A program made the position numbers and the translations under genes. From JADKAV01 sp963704075 (GTDB taxonomy: Bacteria > Actinomycetota > Actinomycetes > S36-B12 > UBA10799), in contig CAVPGV010000002.1 of the NCBI GenBank assembly GCA_963704075.1, forward strand, positions 26,738-90,737: DNA of 64,000 bases, read 5' to 3'. A model generated the notes under the pieces. That model was not told the origin of the DNA. It did not search any database and saw nothing but the letters and a program-made list of their open reading frames with translations. The stretch's first letter is position 1; every line of letters starts with the position of its first letter. Positions 49,470-57,980 of this stretch are shown one piece after another.

Positions 49470-51088
49470 ATGAGTTCCCTCGAATCGGCGCAACTGGCTC
49501 TCCACGCCGGCGAGTGGGACGCGGCGCGAACTGCATTCCGGTCCGTGGCAGCGGAGACCTCAGACCCCGTGAGTCTACGAGGGTCTGGCAGCGGCCGCCT
49601 GGTGGCTTGACGACGCGCGTACCTGCGTGAGTTCACGGGAGAACGCGTACCGGCGACACCGCGATCTCGGCGACGATCTGGGCGCTGCCCGGGCCGCCAC
49701 AGCGCTGGCTTGGGACACCCTGCTCTTCGGTCTCGGTGAGGCTGTGGCGCTGGGCTGGCTGGGTCGGGCGCGCGACCTCCTCGGTCCCCTTGCCGAGTCC
49801 GCGGAGCATGGCTGGCTCGCGATCCGTGAGGCGGAGTTGGGCCTCGAGGTCTGGCACGATCCCGAGTTGGCACTCTCGTCGGCTCAGCACGCGGCCGAGA
49901 TCGCATGCCGCGGAGACCACGACGACTTGCAGGTCGTGGGACAGGCTCTGCAAGGCCTCGCGCTGACCGCCATGGGTCGTGTCGATGAGGGGATGGCCGG
50001 GTTGGATGTGGCCGTCGCGGCGGCCACGGCGGGTGATGTCTCGGACCCCATGTGGATGGGCAAAGTCTGTTGCTGGCTCATCTCGGCCTGCCACGACACA
50101 CAGGACGTGGCGCGCGCCGAGGACTGGTGCCGTCGTGTCGAAGCCATCTGCATCGAGCGGGACCTCGCGCCCCTGTTCAACGTCTGCCGCATTCAATATG
50201 CCTCTGTTCTCATCGATCGTGGCGCATGGAGCGATGCCGAGCGCGAATTGACTCGGGCGATGGACCGACTGGCGGACTCTCGACGCGCATCACGTCTCGA
50301 GGCGGTGGTCAGGCTCGGGGAGTTGCGGCGTCGGCAGGGTCGTCTCAAGCGAGGCGGACTCGCTGTTCGCACAGGCCGAGTTCGTGCCGGTCGCGATCTC
50401 GGGCCGAGCGCAGATCAAATGGGCGCAGGGAGACCCGGCCGGTGCATGGAATGCGATGCAACGACTGCTGCGCTCCTTGCCCCTGGATAGCCGCCTGAGC
50501 CGGGCCGCACTTCTTCTGCCGGCCGTCCAGATCGCCCTGGCGGCCGGTGATGCCGATGCTGCCACGCTGGCAGTCACGGAACTGCGCGCCACCGCGAAGG
50601 TGGTCGACAAGGATCCGATATGGGCGATGGCCTCGGTCGCCGAGGCAGCGGTGGCGCAGCCAGCAGAGGCGGTGACCCTTCTGTCGGACGCGGTGCGCCG
50701 GTACGCTCTCGCGGGACTGGACTACGACGAGGCACACACACGACTGGAACTAGTCGCCGCGCTGCTCGGCGTCGGCGAGATTGCGGCCGCGCAGGAGCAT
50801 CTTGAGCGCGCTACGACTGCTCTGACGAATCTGAGCGCGTCGGCCGACTTGGCCCAGGCCCGCCGACTGGCTAAGGCGGCCGGAGTGCGCGATCCGGGCC
50901 CTCTGACGTCGAGGGAAATCGAGGTGCTTCGCCTGGTCTCGGAGGGTATGAGCAACCAGGAAATCGCAGTGACGATCGTGGTCAGTGAGCACACGGTGCA
51001 CCGCCATGTGGCCAACATCCTGGCCAAGCTCGGGCAGACCTCGCGTACGGGTGCGGCGGCGCATGCGATCAACGCGGGCCTTCTGTGA
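49470..51088 (+). CDS. LuxR family transcriptional regulator with TPR-like region (frameshifted)
   Basis: It begins MSSLESAQLALHAGEWDAA. After a break near 49575 it continues WWLDDARTCVSSRENAYRRH and then an alpha-helical TPR-like region of about 420 residues. A second break lies near 50345. The C-terminal LuxR helix-turn-helix is LTSREIEVLRLVSEGMSNQE, then SEHTVHRHVANILAKLG. There is no NTP-binding (Walker) motif, so it is a LuxR solo with a repeat sensor region, not a full MalT/LAL. Its targets are unknown. Confidence 0.8.
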
Positions 51089-51216
51089 GTAATGCCGGCG
51101 GATTGACACTCGGCCAGCCGAAACCGACCGACACCTGCATCGTGATCAGTGTCTCGACCTCTGCCACGTAGAGTGCCTTCGACTCTCGTGGCCCTGGCGC
51201 GTCGTGGATTCGGCAC

Positions 51217-51864
51217 TCAGCGAATCTGGAACACGTACGCGAAGGCGGGCCGGGTATAGGCGATTCCGCGGCCGGCGCTGCGAATGAGGTCGGCATCGGC
51301 GGCCTCCGGCCGTTTCGGGACCAGGTAGTCCTCGAGTCGATCGGTGACCAGGCGGTAGCGATCCCTCCTGTGATGCACCACACCCACCAACCGTGCGGTC
51401 GGGTCGAGCGCCGCGAGGCTCGCGTCGCCGTGGCTGGCGTTGGCAAGCAGCCAACCGCCTGGACGCAGATACCGTCGGTTGTACTCCCACATCGGTCCGG
51501 CGTACAAGGAGATGAGCAGGTCGATGCTGGCGTCGGCGACATCGACGGGCTTCAGGTAGTCCCCGGCGAGGAACCTTACTTCGTCCCCGGCACCGGGACG
51601 GGTGCGGCCTGCCAATTCACCGCGCACCAGATCAGCGTCGCTGAAGAACCGCGCGGCGCGCGAATCAGTGTCCACGTAGGTCACCGAGCGGATCGCCGTC
51701 GATGGGGACAGGTCGACGTAGCTGCCCGGGTACAGAGCCCGATCAATCGGCCACCTGGTGGTCAATTCGGCGAACAGCCTCGATCGGTCTCCGATCGACT
51801 CCCGGTACTGCGACCACGTCACCTTCGCCACCGGCCCAGCATCGCAGATCGGCGCATGGCTCAC
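51217..51864 (-). CDS. Methyltransferase-like hypothetical protein
   Basis: The 215-residue protein has a pattern resembling a class I SAM methyltransferase: YVDTDSRAARF after the first strand, then ASIDLLISLYAGPMWE and YLRPGGWLLANASHG. The glycine-rich motif I (E/D-x-G-x-G-x-G) is not convincing, so activity is uncertain. It starts at GTG 51864, and an internal GTG (VAKVTW) is possible. It is isolated between the LuxR gene and the inverted-repeat element. Confidence 0.5.
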   Translation of the reverse strand: MSHAPICDAGPVAKVTWSQYRESIGDRSRLFAELTTRWPIDRALYPGSYVDLSPSTAIRSVTYVDTDSRAARFFSDADLVRGELAGRTRPGAGDEVRFLAGDYLKPVDVADASIDLLISLYAGPMWEYNRRYLRPGGWLLANASHGDASLAALDPTARLVGVVHHRRDRYRLVTDRLEDYLVPKRPEAADADLIRSAGRGIAYTRPAFAYVFQIR

Positions 51865-51919
51865 CTCGCGCGTCGTCGGACCGGTTCACTTCCCAGGGCG
51901 TGCGACGCTCCGCTCGGAC

Positions 51920-51968
51920 AAGCGTGCAAGGATCTGTGCACGCAATCGACAGATGTTTGCAGGTTCGG
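51920..51968 (+). repeat. 49-bp inverted-repeat element, copy A
   Basis: It starts AAGCGTGCAAGGATCTGTGC and ends ACAGATGTTTGCAGGTTCGG. It matches the reverse complement of 53599-53647 at 44 of 49 bases. Internally GCGTGCA/TGCACGC and ATCTGT/ACAGAT make overlapping stems. The two copies flank the SDR and VOC genes. Confidence 0.8.
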
Positions 51969-52083
51969 AGTCAAAGACCGCACGATGCCCCATTACGTCG
52001 CCTGCGCCCCACTGGACTCAACACCGGTTCTCGGTACTGACCACTACTTCGGCCAGTTCACACCCGCACGGGACGCGAGGGTC

Positions 52084-52905
52084 TCACCCCACCGGCTCTT
52101 TCGGGGTCATCATCTTCGTCATCTGTTTCTGCACCATCTCGATGGCTCGTCGCGGGGCGATCCGGATCGCCAGGTTCATGAATCGTGCGTCCTTGCCCAC
52201 GTAGATGTGCAGCTTGTTCTTCTCGATGCCCTCGATCATGATCCGGGCTGCGTCAGCAGGCTGGGTCTGCGGAATGCGTGACTGCGACGCGGCTGCTGCG
52301 CCGCCGGGCATCTCGACGCCCGAGTTCTCCGTGATCCCGGTGGCAACTGCTCCCGGCATGATCACCGACACCCTCACGTGGCTGTCGAGTAGTTCGGCGT
52401 ACAGGCCCTCGGTGAACAGCTTGACCGCGGCCTTGCTGGCACCGTAGATGGTCTGACCCGGGAAGGGGAAGAATCCGCCCATGCTCGACACGTTCGCCAA
52501 ATGCGCCTCCGGCCGATCGATGAGCACCGGCAGGAAAGCCCGGGTCACGTTGATCGTGCCCATCAGATTCACGTCGATCACGCGGTGCAGCGCCTGATCG
52601 GACAGCTGCGCGACCGGCTCGAACGGCTGGATGATCCCCGCGTTGTTGATCAGGCCGTCCACGCAGCCGTGGGCCGCAACCACGCCCGCCACCAGCGCCC
52701 TGACGGCATCCACATCGGTGATGTCAGCGGTGTGGGTGCTGAGGCGTTCACCCGCGCCCGCTGCGGCAACCGTCTCGGCAAGGGCGTCCGCTCGCACATC
52801 GACTGCCGCCACCCGCGCCCCACGCTGAAGCAGCGCCACCACCAGCTCGCGGCCCATCCCACTGCCCCCGCCGGTGACGACCCAGACCTTGCCGTGAACC
52901 TTCAC
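52084..52905 (-). CDS. Short-chain dehydrogenase/reductase
   Basis: The 273-residue classical SDR has VWVVTGGGSGMGRELV (cofactor loop), DGLINNAGIIQP, the catalytic Ser in NVSSMGGFF and the YGASKAAVK Tyr-Lys pair. AGGAGG lies 7 bases before GTG 52905, which decides the start; the upstream in-frame ATG 52938 is less likely. A C-terminal EMVQKQMTKMM helix may touch membranes. The substrate is unknown. Confidence 0.88.
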   Translation of the reverse strand: MKVHGKVWVVTGGGSGMGRELVVALLQRGARVAAVDVRADALAETVAAAGAGERLSTHTADITDVDAVRALVAGVVAAHGCVDGLINNAGIIQPFEPVAQLSDQALHRVIDVNLMGTINVTRAFLPVLIDRPEAHLANVSSMGGFFPFPGQTIYGASKAAVKLFTEGLYAELLDSHVRVSVIMPGAVATGITENSGVEMPGGAAAASQSRIPQTQPADAARIMIEGIEKNKLHIYVGKDARFMNLAIRIAPRRAIEMVQKQMTKMMTPKEPVG

Positions 52906-53068
52906 CGTGTGCCTCCTTCGCTGAGCACCATTTTCCATGTGACGTCAACCGCGTCGCGCCTTCTGCAGCCGTCCTTGCGACAGCGGTGGTGGTGTAGGTG
53001 CGCCACTTCACAGCAACCATCTCGTCGCAAAGCAGACGTACGGCCTCGCTCCTACCCCACCCGCCCGG

Positions 53069-53425
53069 TCAGTCCAGGCACAGACAGAACGGGTGCCCGG
53101 CAGGGTCGAGGAAGACCCTGAAGGTTGTCCCTGGCTGATGTCCATGCTTCGTCGCACCCAACGCGAGAACCTCGATCTCCGCGGTGTCCAGATCCTCGAC
53201 AACCACGTCCAGGTGCATCTGTTGCGGGTGTTGTTGTCCCGGCCAGACCGGTGGGCTGTAGTCGGGCACCTGCTGGAACGAGATGCACTGACCGTCGTCG
53301 GAGCGAATATCGATCCAGTCGGGTTGGCCTTGGATCTTCCAACCCAGCAGCGCCGCATAGAACCGCGCCAGAGCGTCGGGATCGGGACAGTCGATGACGA
53401 ACGCGGGGGATCCAGCGATAGCCAT
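53069..53425 (-). CDS. VOC superfamily (glyoxalase-like) protein
   Basis: The 118-residue protein has two beta-alpha-beta-beta-beta units. PAFVIDCPDPDALARFYAAL opens unit 1 and MHLDVVVEDLDTAEIEVLAL opens unit 2, which ends FLDPAGHPFCLCLD. This is typical of small actinobacterial VOC proteins annotated as glyoxalase or bleomycin-resistance. The activity is not predictable. Confidence 0.8.
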   Translation of the reverse strand: MAIAGSPAFVIDCPDPDALARFYAALLGWKIQGQPDWIDIRSDDGQCISFQQVPDYSPPVWPGQQHPQQMHLDVVVEDLDTAEIEVLALGATKHGHQPGTTFRVFLDPAGHPFCLCLD

Positions 53426-53817
53426 AGTTCGGCAGGCTACGTGTCACGGTGCGGCTTTGTACAGGGATGTGGGTTCCACGCAGGGCGCGACGCCCGTCCG
53501 CGGGACGCCGCGGCGTCCGGCGCTGGAGTGCCGTGATGAGTGAGTGACGGCCGAGGACCAGGTCTGACCCGGCGCAGGCGTTCGGTGTGGTCGCCGCCCC
53601 GAACGCGCAAACATCTGTCGACGGAGTGCACAGATCCTTGCACGCTTGAACCGGGGCAGACCTGGATCGATGAATCGCCTGGGAGCCCGTTCCCCGCCAG
53701 CGCGACGGACGGGGGATGCGGTTGGCATCGCCTCGCGTCACGGCTCCGGTCAGGACCCCAGATCAAGCCGTCCGGAGATTGCGCCGTCAGGCGCGTGTTG
53801 ATCGTCCAGCCTGCTTC
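53426..53817. other. Gap with inverted-repeat copy B
   Basis: These 392 bases hold the second 49-bp repeat at 53599-53647 and no gene-like frame. Overlapping frames read as repeat-derived peptides and are not conserved. Confidence 0.4.
53599..53647 (-). repeat. 49-bp inverted-repeat element, copy B
   Basis: In reverse complement it starts AAGCGTGCAAGGATCTGTGC and differs from copy A at five positions clustered in the spacer and near one end. It lies 1.63 kb from copy A in opposite orientation. Confidence 0.8.
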
Positions 53818-54123
53818 CTAGGCCGTGGTAGCCATCTCACCCATCCGGAGATCGATGAGCTCCACAACTGTCCTGTCAGGCTCTGAGTCGGGCACGAATC
53901 CGACCTCCTTGAAAGTCGAGTAGACAGCCGGGTGGATGTGCTCCTCGAAGGCCGCGTCGCACGCCGCCTGGGACTCCCAGACATCGATGTAGCGCAACCC
54001 TCCGTCTTCGCGCCGCACGGTCATATGCACCACAAGACCCGGCAATGGTCCAGCGGCGAGCTTCTCGACGATGCCGGCGTAGACCGCGTCGGTGATCGGT
54101 ACATCCTGGGTGTAGGCGTACAT
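53818..54123 (-). CDS. Small dimeric alpha-beta barrel-like protein
   Basis: The 101-residue protein has a single domain with LVVHMTVRREDGGLRYIDVWES and a C-terminal beta strand (TVVELIDLRMG). The pattern fits the antibiotic biosynthesis monooxygenase / dimeric alpha-beta barrel family. The activity is unknown. It is divergent from a TetR gene across a perfect operator and is probably its target. The ribosome-binding site is GAAGGAG. Confidence 0.6.
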   Translation of the reverse strand: MYAYTQDVPITDAVYAGIVEKLAAGPLPGLVVHMTVRREDGGLRYIDVWESQAACDAAFEEHIHPAVYSTFKEVGFVPDSEPDRTVVELIDLRMGEMATTA

Positions 54124-54141
54124 GGCGAACTCCTTCTCATT

Positions 54142-54166
54142 TTCATCCGAATATTGTTCGGATGAA
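54142..54166. promoter_or_regulatory. TetR operator, perfect 10-bp inverted repeat
   Basis: TTCATCCGAA-tattg-TTCGGATGAA lies between the divergent barrel-protein and TetR starts, only 18 bases from each gene. It is a strong candidate operator for the TetR protein. Confidence 0.8.
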
Positions 54167-54183
54167 TTGTTACACTAGTCCGC

Positions 54184-54837
54184 GTGGAACGTTCGGTCAA
54201 TAGACGCTCGTACACATCTCCGGCACGGGCGGCGGCTGCCCAGCAGACCAGAGCCGCGATCCTCGCCGCCGCACGGACCCTCTTCGTGCAAAACGGCTAC
54301 GCCGGCACCACGATCGCGGCGATCGCGGCGTCAGCCGGGGTGGCGGTCGACACCGTCTACGCCTCCGTGGGGCGCAAGCCGCAGGTGTTCCGGCTGCTCG
54401 TGGAGACCGCCCTGTCCGGTTCGGACGAGGAGGTGCCAGCCATGGAGCGGGATTACGTGCGGCAGATCGAGGCGAGCTCGGATGCGGTGGAGAAGCTCTC
54501 GATCTACGCCCGCGCCATCACCTCGATTCAGGGTCGGCTGGCTCCTCTGTTCGTCGTGGTCCGGCAGGCGGCGTCCACCGAACCCGAACTGGCTGCGCTC
54601 TGGGCCCGGATCTCCGAGCGCCGCTTGGAGAACATGAGGCTCTTCGCCGGGAGCCTTCTGCGGACGGGGCAGCTACGGCTGGACCTGAACATCGAAAGAG
54701 TCGCTGACATCGTGTGGTCCATGAACTCCCCGGAGTACTACCTGCTGCTCGTCCACGAGCGCGGGTGGAAGCCTGAGGAGTTCGAGGGGTGGCTGATCGA
54801 TGCGTGGCAGCGACTGCTGCTGGCGCAACCCGGTTGA
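54184..54837 (+). CDS. TetR family transcriptional regulator
   Basis: The 217-residue protein has the helix-turn-helix RAAILAAARTLFVQNGYA then AVDTVYASVGRKPQVFRLL near residues 24-70. A C-terminal ligand domain follows that begins ALSGSDEEVPAMERDYVRQ. GTG 54184 is used. It should repress the divergent small barrel protein through the operator beside it. Confidence 0.9.
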   Translation: MERSVNRRSYTSPARAAAAQQTRAAILAAARTLFVQNGYAGTTIAAIAASAGVAVDTVYASVGRKPQVFRLLVETALSGSDEEVPAMERDYVRQIEASSDAVEKLSIYARAITSIQGRLAPLFVVVRQAASTEPELAALWARISERRLENMRLFAGSLLRTGQLRLDLNIERVADIVWSMNSPEYYLLLVHERGWKPEEFEGWLIDAWQRLLLAQPG

Positions 54838-54956
54838 GCCGCGCTGGGCCCACTCCAGCGGGGTCGGACGACCGCCCAGCGACGCAGGACAGCCAAGCCT
54901 TGGCACCAGGCCCGGCCCCTTCGGCCTGTCGCCGCGATCCCGGACCGGGTCGGCGT

Positions 54957-55076
54957 CGACTGTTGCACCGTTGCTGCTGACCCGCGCCGACTGTTGCGCC
55001 GTTGCTGGATTTCGGGCTGTAAATCCGACAACCGCGCAACACTCGACCCTGAACTACCACAACCGCGCAACACTCG
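54957..55076. repeat. Dispersed palindromic repeat, nested two-forward/two-inverted copy
   Basis: The forward units CGACTGTTGCACCGTTGC (54957-54974) and CGACTGTTGCGCCGTTGC (54988-55005) face the inverted units CAACCGCGCAACACTCG at 55029-55045 and 55060-55076. The architecture is the same as at 38.5 kb. It is between the TetR stop and the leftward dehydrogenase stop, so it lies in a convergent gap. Confidence 0.8.
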
Positions 55077-55097
55077 ACCGACCGCTCGGTGCGCGCC

Positions 55098-56264
55098 TCA
55101 GTCCCGGCCGAACAGGTCCCGGGTGTAGACCTTGTCCATCACTTCACGAATCTCGTCGGAGACCCGGTTGGCGACGATGACCGACGACCGCCGCTTGAAC
55201 TCCTCCAGGTCGGTGACCACCTCGGAGTGGAAGAACTGCGGGTCGGTGAGGACCGGCTCGTAGACGATCACCTCGACGCCCCTGGCCTTAAGGCGCTTCA
55301 TGATGCCCTGAACACTCGAGGTGCGGTAGTTGTCCGAACCCTCCTTCATCACCAGGCGGTAGATCCCGACCACCTCCGGCTGAAGCGCGAGGATCTGTTC
55401 GGCGACGAAATCCTTGCGGGTGCGGTTGGCCTCCACGACTGCGCGGATCAGGTCCTGCGGCACTTCCTCGTAGTTGGCCAACAACTGCTTGGTGTCCTTC
55501 GGCAGGCAGTAACCCCCGTAGCCGAAGGACGGGTTGTTGTAGTGGCCACCGACACGCGGATCGAGGCTGACCCCTGCGATGATGTCGCGGCTGTCCATTC
55601 CGTGGCTCGAGGCGAACGTGTCGAGTTCATTGAAGAACGCGACCCGCATGGCCAAGTACGTGTTGGCGAAGAGTTTGATCGCCTCGGCCTGCTTGGCATC
55701 GGTCACCAGGACCGGGGTCTGCGGCTCGAGGGAGCCCTCCAGCATCAGGTCCGCGAACTCCTTGCCGCGTTCCGAGCGCTGACCCACCACGATGCGCGAC
55801 GGGTGCAGGTTGTCGTGCAGGGCCTTACCCTCGCGCAGGAATTCCGGAGCGAAGACGATGTTGTCCACCTGTAGTTGCTGGGACACCCGATCGGTGAACC
55901 CGACCGGGATCGTCGACTTGATCACGAGGGTCGCGTCCGGCTCGATCCGGCGGACCTGATCGATGACCGCCTCGACCGAACTGGTGTCGAAGAAGTTGGC
56001 AACCGGATCGTAGTCGGTGGGAGTGGCGACGATCACGAAACGCGCGCCCGAGTACGCGTCCTGCGGGTCGGTTGTGGCCCTGAGGTCCAGCGTCCTTCGG
56101 GCCAGGAACTCCTCGATGTCCGGGTCTTCGATCGGGGACCGGCCAGCGTTGATCGCCTCGACCCGGCTCGCGTCGATGTCCAAGGCCACGACCTCATGGC
56201 GCTGCGCCAGCAGGACGGCGTTCGACAAGCCCACGTAGCCCATTCCTGCCACAGCGATCTTCAT
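55098..56264 (-). CDS. ugd: UDP-glucose 6-dehydrogenase family protein
   Basis: The 388-residue NAD-dependent enzyme starts MKIAVAGMGYVGLSNAVLLA. Landmarks are DYDPVANFFDTSSVEAV, VIKSTIPVGFTDRV, APEFLREGKALHDN, the catalytic Cys in GGYCLPKDTKQL and the YEP segment. It oxidises UDP-glucose to UDP-glucuronate, the substrate of the UDP-xylose synthase at 31.6 kb. ATG 56264 is chosen because the upstream extension to 56342 is not conserved. Confidence 0.87.
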   Translation of the reverse strand: MKIAVAGMGYVGLSNAVLLAQRHEVVALDIDASRVEAINAGRSPIEDPDIEEFLARRTLDLRATTDPQDAYSGARFVIVATPTDYDPVANFFDTSSVEAVIDQVRRIEPDATLVIKSTIPVGFTDRVSQQLQVDNIVFAPEFLREGKALHDNLHPSRIVVGQRSERGKEFADLMLEGSLEPQTPVLVTDAKQAEAIKLFANTYLAMRVAFFNELDTFASSHGMDSRDIIAGVSLDPRVGGHYNNPSFGYGGYCLPKDTKQLLANYEEVPQDLIRAVVEANRTRKDFVAEQILALQPEVVGIYRLVMKEGSDNYRTSSVQGIMKRLKARGVEVIVYEPVLTDPQFFHSEVVTDLEEFKRRSSVIVANRVSDEIREVMDKVYTRDLFGRD

Positions 56265-56390
56265 GTTCTGCCCCTCCAGACATCGGACGTTTGAATGATA
56301 GTTGGGCAGGCCCAGGAGCGATCCTTCTCCCGGCATGGCCACACGCTGCCTGGACAGTTAGTCTTCCCACCACAACACCAGGAGGAAGCC

Positions 56391-56945
56391 ATGCAAACCC
56401 GCTTCGCAGTTGTCGCAGCCCTCGCTGTCGTCGGTGGCGCCGTCGCGGGCCCGGCAACCGCCGCAGACAAGGTCCCCGTCAAGCTCAAGGTCAAGGACTG
56501 CGACGGTTGTAGCGTCTCGGCCACGTGGAACAGCAACGGCAAATCCAGCGGCAAGATCGCCAGCAAGACCAAGAAGGTGCGCGGGGACAAGGCAACCCTG
56601 CGCTTCAAGGTTCCCAAGGGCTACTACCTCTACTTCACCGCCACCAGCCCGAAAGCTCAGGTCGATGCGGCGTCCATCCTGGTGACGCGATACGCCGGGG
56701 CGAAGAAGGGGGAGAAGCTGTCTGCGAGCAAGATCCAGACTCTCAACAAGGCCGCGTCCTACTGCATCCGCGCCAAGAAGGGCACCATCAGGTCGCGTGC
56801 GGCCCTCATCCCCTACGACGGCGCTACGCTGCTCGGGTTCTGGGCTAACCCGCAGTTGAAGAAGATGGGAAGCACGGTCTCATCGGGGCTCAACGGGGTC
56901 TTCGGAACCCAGAACACTCTTCTGTGCAAAGGCAGGTCCTACTAG
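56391..56945 (+). CDS. Secreted hypothetical protein
   Basis: The 184-residue protein has a signal peptide (MQTRFAVVAALAVVGGAVAG, cleavage after ATA) and a mature part with a DCDGC pair, a Lys-rich region and a C-terminal Cys (TLLCKGRSY). The paired cysteines suggest an extracytoplasmic disulfide. No family is recognised. It is followed 3 bases later by the GH114-like gene, so it may be in an operon. Confidence 0.7.
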   Translation: MQTRFAVVAALAVVGGAVAGPATAADKVPVKLKVKDCDGCSVSATWNSNGKSSGKIASKTKKVRGDKATLRFKVPKGYYLYFTATSPKAQVDAASILVTRYAGAKKGEKLSASKIQTLNKAASYCIRAKKGTIRSRAALIPYDGATLLGFWANPQLKKMGSTVSSGLNGVFGTQNTLLCKGRSY

Positions 56946-56948
56946 CCG

Positions 56949-57683
56949 GTGCTGAGCGCTGCCCTGGTCGTATTCGCGCTGGCAGGTCCGCCGGTCGACC
57001 TCGGCGCGGACTACCAACTCGGCGGCGCCTACAGACCGGCCGAGGGTGTGGGAGTCGTGGTCCGCGACCGCCGGGACCGCCCCGCCGCGGACGTCTACTC
57101 CATCTGCTACGTCAACGCTTTTCAGGCACAGCCTGGCGCACGTCGGTGGTGGCTGTCACGGCATCCGAACCTGGTGTTGCGATCCCACAGCAAGCCAATC
57201 GTGGACGAGAACTGGGGCGAGGTGCTGCTGGACACCGGAAGGAAGAGCAAGCGAAGGGCGCTGGCCCGCATCGTCGGCCGTTGGATCGACGGTTGCGCGC
57301 GGGCCGGTTTCGATGCGGTTGAGCCCGACAACCTCGACTCCTGGCAGCGCAGCAGGGGACTGCTGCGACGCCGCGACAATGTGGCCTTCGCGCGGATGCT
57401 CATCAATCGGGCGCACAGTGCGGGTCTGGCGATCGCGCAGAAGAACGCCGCCGGCCTGGCCGATCAGCGGTTGTTCGACTTCGCAGTCGTCGAGCAATGC
57501 CAGCGGTATCGAGAATGCGGGCGCTTCATGCGCGCCTACGGCGATCAGGTCCTGGAGATCGAATACCGGCGCAAGGACTTCGACGCAGCGTGTGACGCCC
57601 GCGGAGCACGATGGCCGATCGTGTACCGGGACGTGGATCTGGTGCCACGCGGGTCACGGGGTTACCGGTTCGCCACCTGCTGA
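56949..57683 (+). CDS. GH114-like (endo-alpha-1,4-polygalactosaminidase-type) protein
   Basis: The 244-residue protein has an N-terminal hydrophobic start (GTG 56949) and the TIM-barrel family landmarks VYSICYVNAFQAQP, GFDAVEPDNLDS, GLAIAQKNAAG and FDFAVVEQCQRYREC. In GH114 enzymes the acidic residues in DAVEPDNLD are part of the active site. It may degrade a galactosamine-containing extracellular polymer. The substrate is inferred from the family. Confidence 0.78.
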   Translation: MLSAALVVFALAGPPVDLGADYQLGGAYRPAEGVGVVVRDRRDRPAADVYSICYVNAFQAQPGARRWWLSRHPNLVLRSHSKPIVDENWGEVLLDTGRKSKRRALARIVGRWIDGCARAGFDAVEPDNLDSWQRSRGLLRRRDNVAFARMLINRAHSAGLAIAQKNAAGLADQRLFDFAVVEQCQRYRECGRFMRAYGDQVLEIEYRRKDFDAACDARGARWPIVYRDVDLVPRGSRGYRFATC

Positions 57684-57834
57684 GCGAGACGCGGCTCACC
57701 GTCGCATCGGTGCGGATGCCGCCCAACTTCGGCACTGGTGGAGAACATGATTCTCCGAACGCCGCGCGTGCCACACCCCGCGGCGGAAACCATTGCCGCG
57801 CTCTCCGCCAGGATCTGCGTCGCCCACCGCCGAC

Positions 57835-57890
57835 GTGGGGACTTTGGTCAGATCTGGTCACTCATTGACCTGCTGCGTCCAAAGTCCCAC
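57835..57890. promoter_or_regulatory. GGGACTTTGG inverted repeat upstream of the propeller gene
   Basis: GTGGGGACTTTGG (57835-57847) and CCAAAGTCCCAC (57879-57890) are inverted with one extra G. The 300-base gap 57684-57980 has no gene. The half-site GGGACT resembles the DosR box, but the usual full palindrome is not met. Confidence 0.4.
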
Positions 57891-57980
57891 CACGGAGGCC
57901 ACCGGCAGACCCTGCGCAACCTCCCTCAACTCGTGCCGCGACAGGGCGCGTGCCATCGGTTCGGGACTACCCTTGTCAGT

